Assembly (NCBI GenBank): GCA_044230315.1
Contig: JBGARJ010000004.1
Span: 1-64,000, forward strand
DNA length: 64,000 bases
Origin: M3007 sp044230315
Lineage (GTDB): Bacteria > Bacteroidota > Bacteroidia > Chitinophagales > Saprospiraceae
Reading direction: 5' to 3'
This document shows positions 17,338 to 25,592 of this stretch, piece after piece. Each line of letters opens with the position of its first letter. The first letter of the stretch is position 1. Under the pieces are notes generated by a model. That model had not been told where the DNA came from and ran no database searches. It saw nothing but the letters and a program-made list of their open reading frames with translations. The translations under genes were made by a program, and so were the position numbers.

Positions 17338-18216
17338 CTAATAACCAATTAACGGCATGCCAATATGCGCTTCATATTTGGCTACCGTGCGTTCCAGGCC
17401 GACGCCAAACCTGCCTTTCTTATGGCCGCGGAACAGGTCGGTCAGTTCGGCATACGAGGATTCAAGTTGCCGCTTCCATTCCGGATGATCCTTCCAATGT
17501 GGAATCCGGGTGGCCACGCGGTCGTACAGATGCCACCCGAGAATCCGATGCGGGTGGAACAAATCGTACCCCAGCGTAAAGGCGCGCAGGGCAATAGCCA
17601 CCTCATCGGCAAAAAAATAGATCGATGGATCAAATTCGACTTCATCATTGAACGTCCCGGCCGTGAACAAAAAATGTAGCGAGACAAAATGCGCGGATAT
17701 GGGGGCAGTAAGCGCCTGCCAGCCGCTGATCTCGTAGCCGTTCAACCGAAAGAGCAAGCCCTGTTCTCTTTTATAAAACTGGATATGCAGTGGGTTCTGG
17801 CGCCTGGCATCCGGATCATTCCCAGGTTCATAGACTGGCAAATAAGCGGTAACGATAGGCTTTGGAACCCCTTCCGATTTCAATCTTTCATACATATCGA
17901 CAGTAATCGCATCCCATTGCGGAACAAACCGGTGATGGGAGTCTAGGAATAAGGTGTATTTTTCTCCCATCCATCTTTCTTGCAGCAACGCCCTTGCCCA
18001 ATTGCAGCCGCGGCTCTTTTTGGCCGGAATATCAAGCAATTCGATTTTATGTTTTTTAACAAAAGCCATATCCAGGGTTTCATCGGACTCGTGTTGCCAC
18101 GCCACGCCAATCCGTAGTCGCGCCTTATGCTTGGCTTTATCAACAAGATCATAAAGCGTAGACTGCAATTGGTTATCCCGGTAGGCGGGGATCTGGATAT
18201 AGATTTTATCGTTCAT
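17338..18216 (-). CDS. GlcNAc-transferase family glycosyltransferase (Skp1 GnT1-like, PF11397 type)
   Basis: 292 residues. The family marks are all visible: IQIPAYRDNQLQSTLYDL at 7-24, RIGVAWQHE about 35-43, NWARALLQERWMGEKYTLF then DSHHRF at 92-97 (the metal/donor site equivalent of a DxD), FTAGTF about 184-189 and ADEVAIALRAFTLGYDLFHP at 203-222. This family includes the Dictyostelium enzyme that adds GlcNAc to hydroxyproline of Skp1 in the cytosol. No signal peptide or membrane segment. The start codon overlaps the end of glf by 4 bp (ATGA), so the two are translationally coupled. The family is clear; that it acts on hydroxyproline here is inferred from its neighbours. Confidence 0.85.
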   Translation of the reverse strand: MNDKIYIQIPAYRDNQLQSTLYDLVDKAKHKARLRIGVAWQHESDETLDMAFVKKHKIELLDIPAKKSRGCNWARALLQERWMGEKYTLFLDSHHRFVPQWDAITVDMYERLKSEGVPKPIVTAYLPVYEPGNDPDARRQNPLHIQFYKREQGLLFRLNGYEISGWQALTAPISAHFVSLHFLFTAGTFNDEVEFDPSIYFFADEVAIALRAFTLGYDLFHPHRILGWHLYDRVATRIPHWKDHPEWKRQLESSYAELTDLFRGHKKGRFGVGLERTVAKYEAHIGMPLIGY

Positions 18217-19385
18217 ACCTTGTCGGACATTGGATGCTGGGCAATATCAAGCGTGAATTGCGGCATGATCTGCGTTTCAAATAATTCTAGTGCACTGGCA
18301 ATGGTCTGGTGCATATCCAGGTACTGATAGTCGCCCAATCGGCCGCCTATATATACCCCTGGCAACGCATTGGCTGCTTCCCGGTAGCACCGGTATATCC
18401 GGTTATTTTCCACCGTCGCGATCGGATAAAACGGCTCGCTTCCATCGCTCCGGAGTGAATACTCTTTCAGGATCAGTGTCTGCCGCCGCTCGTATTCCCG
18501 CTCAGGATGCAAGTGCCGGGGCTCATGTATGCGGGTGTAGGGTATTTCCAACTCCGGGTAATTGACAACTGCGTTCCCTTGAAAATCCTCCACGGCCACG
18601 ATTTCCTTTTGAAACTCCAGCGTTCGCCAGGATAAAGCTCCATACCGGTAATCAAAGAACTTGTCAATTGGGCCGCTGTACACAAGCGTCGCCTTGGCAT
18701 TCAGTTGGTTACGAACCGCGAAAAAATCGGTATTCAACCGGACCTCTATTCTGTCGTCCCGCAACAGGTTGTTGAATAAACTGGCGTATCCATGTTCCGG
18801 AACGCCCTGCCACTTATCGAAAAAATAGTTTTCATCGTAATTGCTGCGGACCGGTATTCGATCAAAAACTTGCGGCGGAAGTGTCTTGGGGTCGATCTGC
18901 CATTGTTTTATGGTATACCCTTTAATGAAGGCTTCGTAGAGCTCCGGGCCGATTACGGAAAGGGCGCGTTCTTCAAAGTTGGCTGGCGATGCGATATCCA
19001 CCCTTTTGGTCGACAAAAAATGCTCTGCCTCATAGGGTTTCAGGTTGACGTCAAAAAAACTGTTAATGGTTTCCAGGTTTATGGGAAGCTGATACATCTT
19101 ACCGCGAAAACAACTCAAGACCTGATGCCGGTACGTATTAAAACCGGCAAACCGGTTGATATAGCGCCAAACTTTTTCATTCGAGGTATGGAAAATATGG
19201 GTCCCGTACGGATGGTATTCTATGCCGGTTGCACTGTCCACGGCTGAATAACAATTGCCCCCAATGTGGTTCCGTTTTTCCAACACTAAAACCGGCTGTT
19301 TCAAGACGCTGGCAATCCGTTCGGCCAGAACAGCGCCAAAAAAGCCGCTCCCCACCACGATAAATGAATAATCAGCCAGACGCAT
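18213..19385 (-). CDS. glf: UDP-galactopyranose mutase
   Basis: 390 residues, close to the usual 370-400. It interconverts UDP-galactopyranose and UDP-galactofuranose with reduced FAD, supplying the donor for galactofuranose. The N-terminal FAD fold shows VVGSGFFGAVLAERI at 11-25, then LEKRNHIGGNCYS and HPYGTHIFHT. Further family marks are IKGYTIKQWQ, RIPVRSNYDENYF, the active-site Arg region YTRIHEPRH and the C-terminal YIGGRLGDYQYLDM. It is the first gene of the minus-strand cassette and overlaps the GlcNAc-transferase by 4 bp. The donor may serve a galactofuranosyl step not encoded in the window, or act in surface polysaccharide synthesis. Confidence 0.95.
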   Translation of the reverse strand: MRLADYSFIVVGSGFFGAVLAERIASVLKQPVLVLEKRNHIGGNCYSAVDSATGIEYHPYGTHIFHTSNEKVWRYINRFAGFNTYRHQVLSCFRGKMYQLPINLETINSFFDVNLKPYEAEHFLSTKRVDIASPANFEERALSVIGPELYEAFIKGYTIKQWQIDPKTLPPQVFDRIPVRSNYDENYFFDKWQGVPEHGYASLFNNLLRDDRIEVRLNTDFFAVRNQLNAKATLVYSGPIDKFFDYRYGALSWRTLEFQKEIVAVEDFQGNAVVNYPELEIPYTRIHEPRHLHPEREYERRQTLILKEYSLRSDGSEPFYPIATVENNRIYRCYREAANALPGVYIGGRLGDYQYLDMHQTIASALELFETQIMPQFTLDIAQHPMSDKV

Positions 19386-19465
19386 GCGAAAAAGGTTCTG
19401 TGGTTAAACAGATAGTGAATGGTTCTTGCGATCTAAAACACGATATACAAGTAGTCGGGGCTCAA

Positions 19466-19501
19466 GGCCAGGCGTCAACTGTTCCTTGCGACGACCTGGC
19501 C
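19466..19501. promoter_or_regulatory. stem-loop in the glf upstream region
   Basis: GGCCAGG (19466-19472) pairs with CCTGGCC (19495-19501) and GTC (19474-19476) with GAC (19490-19492), about 10 bp in total, with a 13-base loop. It lies 80 bp upstream of glf in the 277-bp divergent gap. A second dyad, GCACAA-N6-TTGTGC at 19603-19620, lies 43 bp before the plus-strand gene at 19663 and could be an operator. Roles unknown. Confidence 0.35.
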
Positions 19502-19662
19502 AGGACCCAAAAACATTACGGCCCTCCCAGGTTGTCACTGATAATTCACCTTATGAATAAATGCTGAAAAGTTGGAACTTTGTGTAGATGACCCATCCCC
19601 CAGCACAACCGATATTGTGCGATGAATTGGTCGGCAGGAAAATTTCAACGCGATAAATAAAT

Positions 19663-21423
19663 ATGTCATTTCGCTTCATGTGCTTCTGCTGCGGCCTTGC
19701 TGCCGCATGTCAAGCCCAATCGACCTTTACCGACGTGACCGCCGCCGCCGGTATCCAGCTCCTGAATGGTGCCGAAGGCGTTGCCGTCGGCGATTTTAAC
19801 AACGACGGCTGGGATGATCTGTATGTCAGTTACACCAACCGGATAAACCAGTTGTATAAAAACCGGGGCGATGGAACCTTTGCGGAAATCGGCCAAAGCG
19901 CTGGCGTCGCGGCGAGCGGCGTAACGAAAACGGCCGTTTGGGGCGATATCAACAACGACGGCTATCCCGATCTCTTTGTAGTCAGCCAAACCACACCCGG
20001 ATTTCTTTTCCTCAACAATGGAAACGAAACCTTTACCAATATTACCCAGCAAGCGGGGATCAATCAAACCGGGAGCCCCATTTCGGCGAATATGGCCGAT
20101 CTCAATAACGACGGTTACCTCGATATCTACATCGCTAATTTCCTGGCGGAAAACACATTGTACATAAACAATAAAAACAACACATTTACAAATTACACTT
20201 ATCCCTCCAGGGCATTGGATAGTGGAAAATCGATGGGTGTCGTAGTCTTTGATTACGATAAGGACGGCGATGCCGATTTGTACCTGGTCCACGACGGGAA
20301 TGAGCCCAATTTTCTGTACCAAAACAACGGAAGCGGGAACTTTACAGAAGTCAGTCACGCTGCCGGCGTCGACACGCGCAACAATGGCATGGGCGTTGAT
20401 GCCGGCGACATCAATAACGACGGCTACTCCGATCTGTACATAACCAATTTGTACAAGAATGTTTTGCTGAAAAACAACGGCAACGGCACATTTACCGATA
20501 TATCGGCCAGCGCCGGCGTCGACGATAATGGCATGGGCTGGGGCTGCACCTATCTTGATTACGACAACGACGGCTGGCTCGATATTTACGTCGCCAACGA
20601 TTATGGCTTCTCTCCCTATCCCAACGTGCTCTATCGCAACCTGGGTAACATGACCTTCACCAAAGCGGAAGTCAATGGCCCCGTTTCCAACTTATACGGC
20701 AGCTATGGCGCCGCTTGTCTGGATTTCAATCAGGATGGCAATACCGACCTGGTGGTCGCCAACCGCAGCACCGGACAAAACGTTCAACTGTTTAAGAATG
20801 CCCAGCGCCCGGGCAACTGGGTCGGGCTGAAACTGGTGGGGGTGCAGAGCAACCGCGACGCGATCGGCGCCAAAGTGACGGTCACCGACGGTAACGGCAT
20901 GTTGCACTACCGGGAAAGCACTGCCGGTCATGGCTGGACGAGCCAAAACAGTCCGATTTTCCGCTTCGGCGTGGGCGGCGCCACGTCCATCCAAAAAGTG
21001 ATGGTGTACTGGCCATCGGGGCTGCAGCAAACCGTGCAACTGGGCAACGTGAATACATATTATACCTTGGTGGAAGGAGGCACACCGCAAGTGGGCTTAC
21101 AGGTACAGACGCCGACCTCGACCCAATGGGCAAACCAGCCAACAACTGGCTTTACCGGTTCGGTTTCCCCCAACCCTGCCCGCGGGAGCGGCGCCACCCT
21201 GTCGCTGTTCTTGCCGAATGCATCGCCACTGCAGATCCAGGTGTTTGATGCGATGGGCCGTTTAGTTTTCACCCGGCAGTTACCAGTGCAGCCGCCCGGC
21301 GCTTGCACGATACCCCTCGAGCCAGCGATTTTTTCCGGCAAAACGGGAACTGAGATGCTTACGATCAGGATCACAGGCCTGGATGGCGCAGTGGTGCGGA
21401 AACTGGCGATCGGCCGGGAATAG
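19663..21423 (+). CDS. FG-GAP/VCBS repeat protein with ASPIC/UnbV domain and T9SS sorting domain
   Basis: 586 residues. The signal peptide ends near ACQAQ (about residue 19). Seven propeller repeats follow, each with a calcium-binding DxNxDG loop (DFNNDGWDDLYV, DINNDGYPDLFV, DLNNDGYLDIYI, DYDKDGDADLYL, DINNDGYSDLYI, DYDNDGWLDIYV, DFNQDGNTDLVV). Next is an ASPIC/UnbV domain (about 385-475: NWVGLKLVG, GHGWTSQNSP, VYWPSGLQQTV), and the last 80 residues form a T9SS sorting domain (VSPNPARGSG, IQVFDAMGRLV). It is exported across both membranes and probably anchored at the surface. The group's function is poorly defined. Divergent from glf. Confidence 0.88.
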   Translation: MSFRFMCFCCGLAAACQAQSTFTDVTAAAGIQLLNGAEGVAVGDFNNDGWDDLYVSYTNRINQLYKNRGDGTFAEIGQSAGVAASGVTKTAVWGDINNDGYPDLFVVSQTTPGFLFLNNGNETFTNITQQAGINQTGSPISANMADLNNDGYLDIYIANFLAENTLYINNKNNTFTNYTYPSRALDSGKSMGVVVFDYDKDGDADLYLVHDGNEPNFLYQNNGSGNFTEVSHAAGVDTRNNGMGVDAGDINNDGYSDLYITNLYKNVLLKNNGNGTFTDISASAGVDDNGMGWGCTYLDYDNDGWLDIYVANDYGFSPYPNVLYRNLGNMTFTKAEVNGPVSNLYGSYGAACLDFNQDGNTDLVVANRSTGQNVQLFKNAQRPGNWVGLKLVGVQSNRDAIGAKVTVTDGNGMLHYRESTAGHGWTSQNSPIFRFGVGGATSIQKVMVYWPSGLQQTVQLGNVNTYYTLVEGGTPQVGLQVQTPTSTQWANQPTTGFTGSVSPNPARGSGATLSLFLPNASPLQIQVFDAMGRLVFTRQLPVQPPGACTIPLEPAIFSGKTGTEMLTIRITGLDGAVVRKLAIGRE

Positions 21424-21498
21424 TCCGGTGAATCGCATATCCACTTGTTCTAAAGTCGCATTCCGGGTTGCACGTCAATTGGCCCTTCCTTCATCTTT

Positions 21499-21933
21499 TT
21501 ACCTTAGTGCTTTCTCCATCTTAAAATGCGGGATGGTTACTTCCTCAAACCGGTCGCCGACCGTTGAGTACCCCAGGCGCAGGTAAAACGGCACAGCGGT
21601 TTCGCGGGCATGCAGAACCATGGTATCAAATCCGCGGTCAAGGGCCAGTACCTCCGAGGCATTAACCAATTGGGTGCCGACACCTTTTCCCTGAAGCGCG
21701 GGTGCAACGGCTACCTGGCGCATTTTCACTGTTTGTGTATCCACGGGTGTCAGATTAAGGTAGGCAATGAGCGCCCCTGTGGCATCGAACCCTGCCAGGT
21801 GGATTTGGTCGTATTCGGCCGCCAACTGTTCCGGCGTGAATTCCAGACCCAGCGGCTGGCGCAGAACAAGGTGCCGCAAGGCAACGGCTTCATCGTACTC
21901 CGGGCTACCAAACAGGATTTCAGAAATGAGCAT
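21499..21933 (-). CDS. GNAT-family N-acetyltransferase
   Basis: 144 residues. The acetyl-CoA binding motif A is MRQVAVAPALQGKGVGTQLV, with the expected V-x-x-x-x-Q-G-x-G-x-G pattern, followed by the helix and the FYLRLGYSTVGDRFEE segment that ends most GNAT folds. The N-terminal EYDEAVALRHLVLR resembles ElaA/YitI-type members. The acceptor substrate cannot be told from sequence. It is convergent with the FG-GAP gene (75 bp) and divergent from the DUF5362-like pair (89 bp). Confidence 0.85.
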   Translation of the reverse strand: MLISEILFGSPEYDEAVALRHLVLRQPLGLEFTPEQLAAEYDQIHLAGFDATGALIAYLNLTPVDTQTVKMRQVAVAPALQGKGVGTQLVNASEVLALDRGFDTMVLHARETAVPFYLRLGYSTVGDRFEEVTIPHFKMEKALR

Positions 21934-22022
21934 ATTTTAAATTGAAATTGTTTCCGGTTTAAACAACGACCCACTTATCTTCGCTAAGTAAAACCATTCA
22001 CCTTCACCTTATCAACTTCATC

Positions 22023-22460
22023 ATGGATAACGAAAATCAACCTATCGATTCCGACATGACCCCAAACGACGCGCCCGACGCGTTACACATCACACCAGCC
22101 ATCCGGGGCTATTGGCGGGAGTCGACCAAATGGAGCCTCTTCTTTGGCATCATAGGTTTTGTGTACGTAGGCTTGTTGTTGCTGGGCGTAATAGCCGGAA
22201 GCAGAAGCCCGCTTTTTGGGGCCAGTGTTTTTATGCTGGTCATTGTCGGTACGCTGGCTTTTATTCCTTCCTGGTTCATTTTCCAGTTTTCACAAAAGCT
22301 CAAAAAAGGCCTTGAAACGGAGGACTCAGCCCAAGCAGAGGAAGGTTTCTCCAACCTGCGCCGCCTTTATCAGTACGCCGGCATACTGATGATCATCGTT
22401 CTGGCTTTTTACCTGATCGCTTTTCTGTTGATGCTGACCATGGTACCCCGTACCATGTAA
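22023..22460 (+). CDS. DUF5362-like small membrane protein (copy 1)
   Basis: 145 residues with an acidic N-terminal tail, then YWRESTKWSLFFGIIGFVYVG leading into the first of about four hydrophobic segments (GLLLLGVIAG, MLVIVGTLAFIPSWFIFQF and ILMIIVLAFYLIAFLL). The central cytosolic loop holds QKLKKGLETEDSAQAEEGFSN. The same plan recurs in the next gene (45 bp downstream), so the pair are tandem paralogues. The family is widespread in Bacteroidota with no known function. Confidence 0.7.
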   Translation: MDNENQPIDSDMTPNDAPDALHITPAIRGYWRESTKWSLFFGIIGFVYVGLLLLGVIAGSRSPLFGASVFMLVIVGTLAFIPSWFIFQFSQKLKKGLETEDSAQAEEGFSNLRRLYQYAGILMIIVLAFYLIAFLLMLTMVPRTM

Positions 22461-22505
22461 TGCCGGCAAATATCCTCCTTAACCTGTCCAAAACAACAAT
22501 ATAAA

Positions 22506-22988
22506 ATGGAATCACTCGACCAAGATCTTCAATATAATGCCGCTGACCAGTTACAAGTGACGCGCACGATGCGACAGGACTGGCAAACGACGGGCAAATG
22601 GGCCTTTTTCCTTTCGATCATCGGCTTCGTATTTATTGGCCTCGGTTTGCTTGCAGCCGGTAGTATCACGCAGGTTATCAACATGATGCAAGCCATGGGC
22701 ACGGACAATCCCGCGCTGGAAATGATCAGTTCGATGGGCACCGGGCTCACGATTTTTTACCTGCTCTTATTGGCCCTCCAGTTGGCCATCACCTTTTTTC
22801 ACTTCAAGTTTGCCCAGCAATTAAAACGCGCAGTACAGTATACCGATCAGGAAGCAAATGAGCAGGCCTGGATGAATTTCCGGAATTTCATGCGCATCAA
22901 TGGCATTGTCTTCATTGTGATCATTGTGTTTTACATCATCGCTATTTTGAGTTTCGGCTACCTGATCCGCGGCGCTTTAGGCGGCTAG
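22506..22988 (+). CDS. DUF5362-like small membrane protein (copy 2)
   Basis: 160 residues, paralogous to the preceding gene: MRQDWQTTGKWAFFLSIIGFV matches its first membrane segment, and QQLKRAVQYTDQEANEQAWM matches its central loop, with NFMRINGIVFIVIIVFYIIAI in place of the last membrane segment. It has an extra loop (MMQAMGTDNPALEMISSMG) between segments one and two. The last 12 bases overlap the end of the convergent gene on the other strand. Function unknown. Confidence 0.7.
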   Translation: MESLDQDLQYNAADQLQVTRTMRQDWQTTGKWAFFLSIIGFVFIGLGLLAAGSITQVINMMQAMGTDNPALEMISSMGTGLTIFYLLLLALQLAITFFHFKFAQQLKRAVQYTDQEANEQAWMNFRNFMRINGIVFIVIIVFYIIAILSFGYLIRGALGG

Positions 22989-23672
22989 CGTGGGCGTAGG
23001 CTTGTGGGCCCGATGGATAAAACAGAACAATACCGTCAACGGGAAAATCAGAAAGACCGCCGTTGTGTAGGGCTGTATCCAATTTCGACTCGCGACAGCC
23101 AGTATCCCTAACACGCTCACTACCAGTGCAGCTAGTGCAATAATTTGCCCAACCCAACCGGCCCGGCGGAGAAAAGGAATTGCAGCGGCAAAATAGATTA
23201 CGAGGCCCAACCATTTGGTCCAGGTAAACCAATGAAGCCGTTGGAAATAGATCGACCCAACCTCCGCCGGGCCGGTCTTCAAAGCATCCATCAACAGGGT
23301 GATCGCCCCGTTCTCTAAAATATCGGCAAGACCGATCACGCCCGCCAGAACGGCCAGGATAAGGTAGCGCCGCTTTCCGCGCTCCCGGAACATGGCGTGC
23401 GCAAACGCCACGAGGTAAAAGGTATAGGCCAGGATAAATAGAAAATCGCGCCCCAGCGCGGCGTCAACGGCTATCGTATTCTCCTGCAGTTGTGCGCGTC
23501 CAAGAAGCGTTTGCAATTCTTCGGTAGACGCTACAAATTCCAGCGCCACCATAGGCTGCGTGAAAGGAGCCGTGCATACCAGCTCGTGTCCTTTCAAGGG
23601 AAGGCCGATGAGCGATGCCAGAACAAGAGCCGCCAGACCAAATATCCCGGCAAGAAGAAACGGAAGCTTCAT
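22977..23672 (-). CDS. hypothetical multi-pass membrane protein
   Basis: 231 residues with about six hydrophobic segments (FLLAGIFGLAALVLASLIG, DFLFILAYTFYLVAFAHAM, YLILAVLAGVIGLADIL, WLGLVIYFAAAIPFL, IIALAALVVSVLGILAVA and AVFLIFPLTVLFCFIH). One periplasm-facing loop after segment one carries a single Cys (GHELVCTAPF). No catalytic motif or known family. It begins 4 bp after the stop of ettA, so the two are probably co-transcribed, and it ends inside the 3' end of the opposite DUF5362-like gene. Confidence 0.65.
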   Translation of the reverse strand: MKLPFLLAGIFGLAALVLASLIGLPLKGHELVCTAPFTQPMVALEFVASTEELQTLLGRAQLQENTIAVDAALGRDFLFILAYTFYLVAFAHAMFRERGKRRYLILAVLAGVIGLADILENGAITLLMDALKTGPAEVGSIYFQRLHWFTWTKWLGLVIYFAAAIPFLRRAGWVGQIIALAALVVSVLGILAVASRNWIQPYTTAVFLIFPLTVLFCFIHRAHKPTPTLAA

Positions 23673-23676
23673 GCGG

Positions 23677-25347
23677 TTAGTTTAAGATATGCTTGACACG
23701 CGGACGATGCGGGGTAAGGTCGCCTATCCGCGCTTTTTTCATTTCCTCGTAATCTGTAAAATTACCTTCAAAAAACACTACTTCCGCATCGTCTTCAAAA
23801 GCCAGAATATGCGTGGCCAAGCGGTCGATAAACCAGCGGTCGTGGCTGATCACCAGTACGCAGCCGGCAAAATCGTCGAGGGCGTCTTCAAGGGCCCGCA
23901 GGGTGTTGACATCGATATCGTTGGTCGGCTCGTCGAGCAGCAACACGTTGCCGCCGTCTTTCAGCGTCATCGCCAGGTGGACGCGATTGCGTTCACCGCC
24001 GGAACAGACGCCGAGTTTCTTCTGCTGGTCAGCGCCGGTAAAGTTGAAGCGCGAGATGTATGCCCGGGCGTTGACGGAGGTATTGCCAACGGAGAGCAGG
24101 TCATTGCCTTCCGAAATGATCTCGAAGATCGATTTTTCCGGCAACAGCGCTTCATGGCTTTGGTCGACATAACTGATCTTAACGGTGTCGCCGATAATCA
24201 CTTCCCCGGTATCGGGCTTTTCTTTCCCCACCAAAATTTTGAATAAGGTTGATTTACCCACCCCGTTTGGGCCGATGATGCCCACAATGGCATTTTTGGG
24301 GATGTCTATATTCAGATTTTCAAACAATACCCGGTCGCCGAACGCCTTGCTTACATTGCGTACCTCTATCACCTTATCGCCCAGGCGTTGACCATTAGGT
24401 ATCCAGATCTCCAGTTTGGCCTCTTTTTCCCGGATTTCCTCACCGGCCATTTTTTCGTACGCATTCAAACGGGCCTTGCCCTTGCTTTGACGGGCTTTGG
24501 GCGCCATGCGCACCCATTCGAGTTCACGCTCGAGCGTGCGACGGCGTTTTTCTTCGGTGCGCTCTTCCTGTTCGAGGCGTTTGGCTTTTTGTTCGAGCCA
24601 GGAGGAGTAATTGCCTTTCCAGGGAATGCCTTCTCCGCGATCCAGTTCGAGGATCCAGCCGGCCACATTATCGAGGAAATACCGGTCGTGGGTGACGGCG
24701 ATGACCGTGCCGGGGAAATTTTGCAGGTATTGTTCGAGCCACTGCACCGATTCGGCGTCGAGGTGGTTGGTCGGCTCGTCGAGCAACAGGATATCGGGTT
24801 GGCTGAGCAGCAGACGGGCCAGGGCAACGCGGCGGCGTTCACCGCCGGAGCAGACCCGGATCGGGGTATCGTCAGGCGGACACCGCAAGGCATCGGTGAA
24901 CAGGCCAATCCGGTGGTCGAGTTCCCAGCCGCCGGAATGTTCGATCTGTTCCAGCACTTCTCCTTGCCGCTCGATAAGCCGCATCATCTCGTCGTCATCG
25001 GTAACTTCGCCGAGTTTCAGGCCGATGTCTTCGTTTTCCTGCAGCAGGTCTACAATGTGTTGAACCGCTTCTTCTACGATCTGCCGCACCGTTTTACTCT
25101 CGTCCAATTGGGGTTCCTGCGCAAGGAAACCGATCTTGTATTGTTTTTCAAACTCGATTTTGCCTTCATAATTCTGGTCCAACCCGGCGATAATCTTGAG
25201 CAAGGTGGATTTACCCGAGCCGTTGAGGCCGAGGACGCCGATTTTGGCGCCATAGAAAAAGGAGAGCCAGATGTTTTTTAACACCTGTTTTTGCGGCGGG
25301 AAGGTTTTGTTAACCCCCGACATGGAAAAAATGATTTTTTCAGCCAT
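23677..25347 (-). CDS. ettA: ABC-F ATPase, energy-dependent translational throttle protein EttA
   Basis: 556 residues, the usual EttA length (about 555). A soluble twin-ABC protein that binds the ribosomal E site and gates entry into elongation according to ATP/ADP. First ATPase: Walker A GLNGSGKST at 40-48, signature CSGGERRRVALARL, Walker B DILLLDEPTNHLD. The linker (PtIM) contains WVRMAPKARQSKGKARLNAYE, the conserved EttA stretch. Second ATPase: GPNGVGKST, CSGGERNRVHLAM and VLLLDEPTNDID. No membrane segments. Likely first gene of a two-gene unit with the downstream membrane protein. Confidence 0.93.
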   Translation of the reverse strand: MAEKIIFSMSGVNKTFPPQKQVLKNIWLSFFYGAKIGVLGLNGSGKSTLLKIIAGLDQNYEGKIEFEKQYKIGFLAQEPQLDESKTVRQIVEEAVQHIVDLLQENEDIGLKLGEVTDDDEMMRLIERQGEVLEQIEHSGGWELDHRIGLFTDALRCPPDDTPIRVCSGGERRRVALARLLLSQPDILLLDEPTNHLDAESVQWLEQYLQNFPGTVIAVTHDRYFLDNVAGWILELDRGEGIPWKGNYSSWLEQKAKRLEQEERTEEKRRRTLERELEWVRMAPKARQSKGKARLNAYEKMAGEEIREKEAKLEIWIPNGQRLGDKVIEVRNVSKAFGDRVLFENLNIDIPKNAIVGIIGPNGVGKSTLFKILVGKEKPDTGEVIIGDTVKISYVDQSHEALLPEKSIFEIISEGNDLLSVGNTSVNARAYISRFNFTGADQQKKLGVCSGGERNRVHLAMTLKDGGNVLLLDEPTNDIDVNTLRALEDALDDFAGCVLVISHDRWFIDRLATHILAFEDDAEVVFFEGNFTDYEEMKKARIGDLTPHRPRVKHILN

Positions 25348-25592
25348 AGGAACAATATAAATCCGCTAGGCAACCGACTTTGGCGCAAAGCGGCGCAAAT
25401 GTCCGGAAAAGTGCGGAGCTTTCCCAGATAAAGAAAAAGGGTTTCCAACCTTCTTTGCCGATTCTTGTTAAGGCGCTATACTGGACACATTATACCGGTA
25501 GTGAGACCCACTGGCGCCGGTTTCTGGTCCGGCGTTTTTTTTCGCAGCGCTTACTACCTTGGCGCTCAAAAGCACGAACAACCGGCCCTTTC

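Noticed and set aside
24388..25281. 297-residue plus-strand frame opposite ettA
   Set aside because: Antisense to a full-length, motif-complete ettA.
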